This document shows, piece after piece, positions 62,534 through 64,000 of a DNA stretch of 64,000 bases. The position numbers and the translations under genes are program-made. The notes under the pieces were generated by a model that searched no databases, was not told the DNA's origin, and worked only from the letters and a program-made list of their open reading frames with translations. Source of the DNA: VYFG01 sp965204165 (lineage in GTDB: Bacteria; Pseudomonadota; Gammaproteobacteria; Arenicellales; Poriferihabitantaceae). Numbering within the stretch: position 1 is the stretch's first letter; each line of letters begins with the position of its first letter. The DNA lies in assembly GCA_965204165.1 (NCBI GenBank), contig OZ241969.1, positions 2,666,001-2,730,000 on the forward strand, written 5' to 3'.

Positions 62534-64000
62534 ATGGCCAAGAACGACCCCTACGATATCCTGTTCGAACCGGTACGGATCGGCCCGGTAACGGCCAGAA
62601 ACCGTTTCTACCAGGTGCCCCATTGCTGCGGTTTTGGACACATCAAACCCCGGGGGCAGGCGGCGATGCGGGCGATGAAGGCCGCCGGCGGCTGGGCCGT
62701 GGTCAGTACCGAGGAGACTGAGATACACCCCACCTCGGACCTCTCTCCCTACGCCGAGCAGCGGATCTGGGATGACCGGGATCTCCCTGCACTCCGCCTG
62801 ATGACGGACAGTGTGCACGAGCACGGCGCACTGGCCGCCGTCGAACTGGCGCACAACGGGTTCCACGCAGCCAACCTGTTCACCAGGATGCCCTCCCTGG
62901 CACCGGTGTCGATGAGCATCAACACCCTCTACCCGAAGCAGGCCAGGGCCATGGACAAAAGGGACATCGGCAATCTCAGGCTCTGGCACCGCCGGGCGAT
63001 CCGGCTGGCGAAACAGGCGGGGTTCGACATCGTCTATGTCTACGCGGGCCATCACATGTCGACGGCGCATCATTTCCTGAATCCGGTGTACAACCAGCGC
63101 AGCGATGAATACGGCGGCTCTCTGGAGAACCGCGTGCGCCTGACCCGGGAGTTGCTCGACGACGCCCGGGAGGAGGCTGCGGGGGACTGCGCCGTCGCTT
63201 TCCGCTTCGCCGTGGATGACATGGAGGGCCCCGACGGGATGCAGGCCGAAGAGGAGGGACGGGCGGTGGTGGAGATGCTGGCGGAATTGCCCGACCTGTG
63301 GGATGTCAACGTGGCGGGCTGGGAGAATGATTCGGTTACGTCCCGCTTTGAACCCGGCGAGGGCGCCCAGGAAGCCTATACCTCGTTCGTCAAGCAGGTG
63401 ACCTCGAAGCCCGTGGTGGGGGTGGGGCGCTATACCTCGCCTGACCACATGGTTGCTCTGGTCAGGAAGGGCGTGCTCGATTTCATCGGCGCGGCCCGGC
63501 CTTCCATCTCCGACCCGTTCCTGCCCGAGAAGATCCGTGAACGGCGTTTCGAGGACATCCGGGAATGCATCGGCTGCAACATCTGTGTTTCCAGCGACAG
63601 CCACGGCGTGCCCATCCGCTGCACCCAGAATCCCACCATGGGCGAGGAGTGGCGGCGGCAGTGGCACCCGGAGCTGATTCCCCCGGTCCGGGAGCCGGCC
63701 CGTGCGCTGGTGGTCGGCGCAGGCCCCGCCGGACTGGAATGCGCGCTGCAGCTGGCGAACCGCAACTGCGAAGTGACCCTGGCGGAGGCCGGCGGCCGAC
63801 TGGGTGGCCGGGTGCTGTCGGAGTCCGCCCTCCCGGGGCTCTCGGCCTGGAAGCGGGTGCGGGACTTCAGGGTCGGGAAGCTCGAACAGATGGGCAACAC
63901 CGAAATCTACCTCGAAAGCCCGATGGATGCCGGGACCGTCATCGAGCTCGGCGCGCCCCACGTTTTCGTCGCGACGGGCGCCACCTGGCGACGGGACGGA
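62534..64000 (+). CDS. Trimethylamine-dehydrogenase-like flavoprotein (partial, runs off the window)
   Basis: 489 aa visible of about 730. Matches TMADH closely: DILFEPVRIGP, RNRFYQVPHC with the Cys that binds FMN covalently in TMADH (Cys31 or 32), FDIVYVYAGHH, NQRSDEYGGSLENR, the [4Fe-4S] motif CIGCNICVSSDS...C, GEEWRRQWHPE, and the start of the FAD/ADP domain VVGAGPAGLECA. At the position of TMADH Tyr60 the protein has Glu (TEETEIHP), so the substrate is probably not trimethylamine. Related enzymes demethylate dimethylamine, histamine or N-methylproline. Divergent from the Rieske oxygenase with 290 bp between. Confidence 0.92.
   Translation, partial: MAKNDPYDILFEPVRIGPVTARNRFYQVPHCCGFGHIKPRGQAAMRAMKAAGGWAVVSTEETEIHPTSDLSPYAEQRIWDDRDLPALRLMTDSVHEHGALAAVELAHNGFHAANLFTRMPSLAPVSMSINTLYPKQARAMDKRDIGNLRLWHRRAIRLAKQAGFDIVYVYAGHHMSTAHHFLNPVYNQRSDEYGGSLENRVRLTRELLDDAREEAAGDCAVAFRFAVDDMEGPDGMQAEEEGRAVVEMLAELPDLWDVNVAGWENDSVTSRFEPGEGAQEAYTSFVKQVTSKPVVGVGRYTSPDHMVALVRKGVLDFIGAARPSISDPFLPEKIRERRFEDIRECIGCNICVSSDSHGVPIRCTQNPTMGEEWRRQWHPELIPPVREPARALVVGAGPAGLECALQLANRNCEVTLAEAGGRLGGRVLSESALPGLSAWKRVRDFRVGKLEQMGNTEIYLESPMDAGTVIELGAPHVFVATGATWRRDG

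Overview
The window looks like a chromosomal segment of a GC-rich gammaproteobacterium. The evidence is two conserved gene orders, folC-dedD-cvpA-purF and initiator tRNA-rimP-nusA-infB-rbfA-truB, together with lpxH, a Gram-negative lipid A gene. A copper nitrite reductase, a phasin, an uptake and oxidation operon for an amino-acid-like substrate and methylated-amine-type enzymes suggest a metabolically versatile, facultatively denitrifying heterotroph. Genus cannot be read from the sequence.

Layout. 0-4.2 kb: folate and purine genes with cell-envelope genes. 4.2-9.5 kb: a fused hydantoinase A/B (oxoprolinase type) with an Asp/Glu racemase-family enzyme, then a small membrane protein. 9.7-18.3 kb: lpxH, cysS and the translation cluster; infB carries an apparent one-base frameshift. 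18.3-28 kb: a rearranged zone around tRNA-Asn. It holds an insertion sequence with target duplication and terminal repeats, whose transposase has an N-terminal DUF4338 domain and appears to need -1 frameshifting; a complete polar-amino-acid ABC transporter with a three-subunit flavoprotein dehydrogenase (opine-oxidase/HcnABC type); and a second diverged copy of the tRNA-Asn upstream region that ends inside the anticodon loop and abuts a broken prepilin peptidase gene.

28-46 kb is an accessory island of mixed and often lower GC. 29-33 kb resembles a decayed plasmid-like element: short tandem repeats beside an AT-rich tract, a possible replication-type protein, a serine resolvase with res-like dyads, a ribbon-helix-helix protein and a ParA remnant. 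33.5-39.6 kb is defence-like: an HExxH peptidase with a trypsin-like protease, a coiled-coil membrane protein, an OLD-nuclease fragment, a DUF262/DUF1524 (GmrSD-type) nuclease and a decayed radical SAM gene. Then come an IS5/IS1182-type element, a tyrosine recombinase, and a DUF3800 gene bracketed by two decayed integrase 3' ends.

46.5-53.8 kb returns to core-like DNA: nirK with a possible FNR/DNR-type site, a LuxR-type regulator whose receiver lacks its phosphorylation residues, a phasin, two tandem HNH endonucleases and uvrB. 53.8-64 kb holds maf and then an unusual redox cluster with four different Rieske [2Fe-2S] proteins: a membrane ferric-reductase-like protein, a fusion to a glutamate-synthase FMN domain, a fusion to a thiamine-diphosphate enzyme, and a Rieske oxygenase. 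A trimethylamine-dehydrogenase-like flavoprotein runs off the window edge. I consider this cluster the best candidate for an undescribed system, possibly oxidative demethylation of a quaternary or tertiary amine linked to the respiratory chain.
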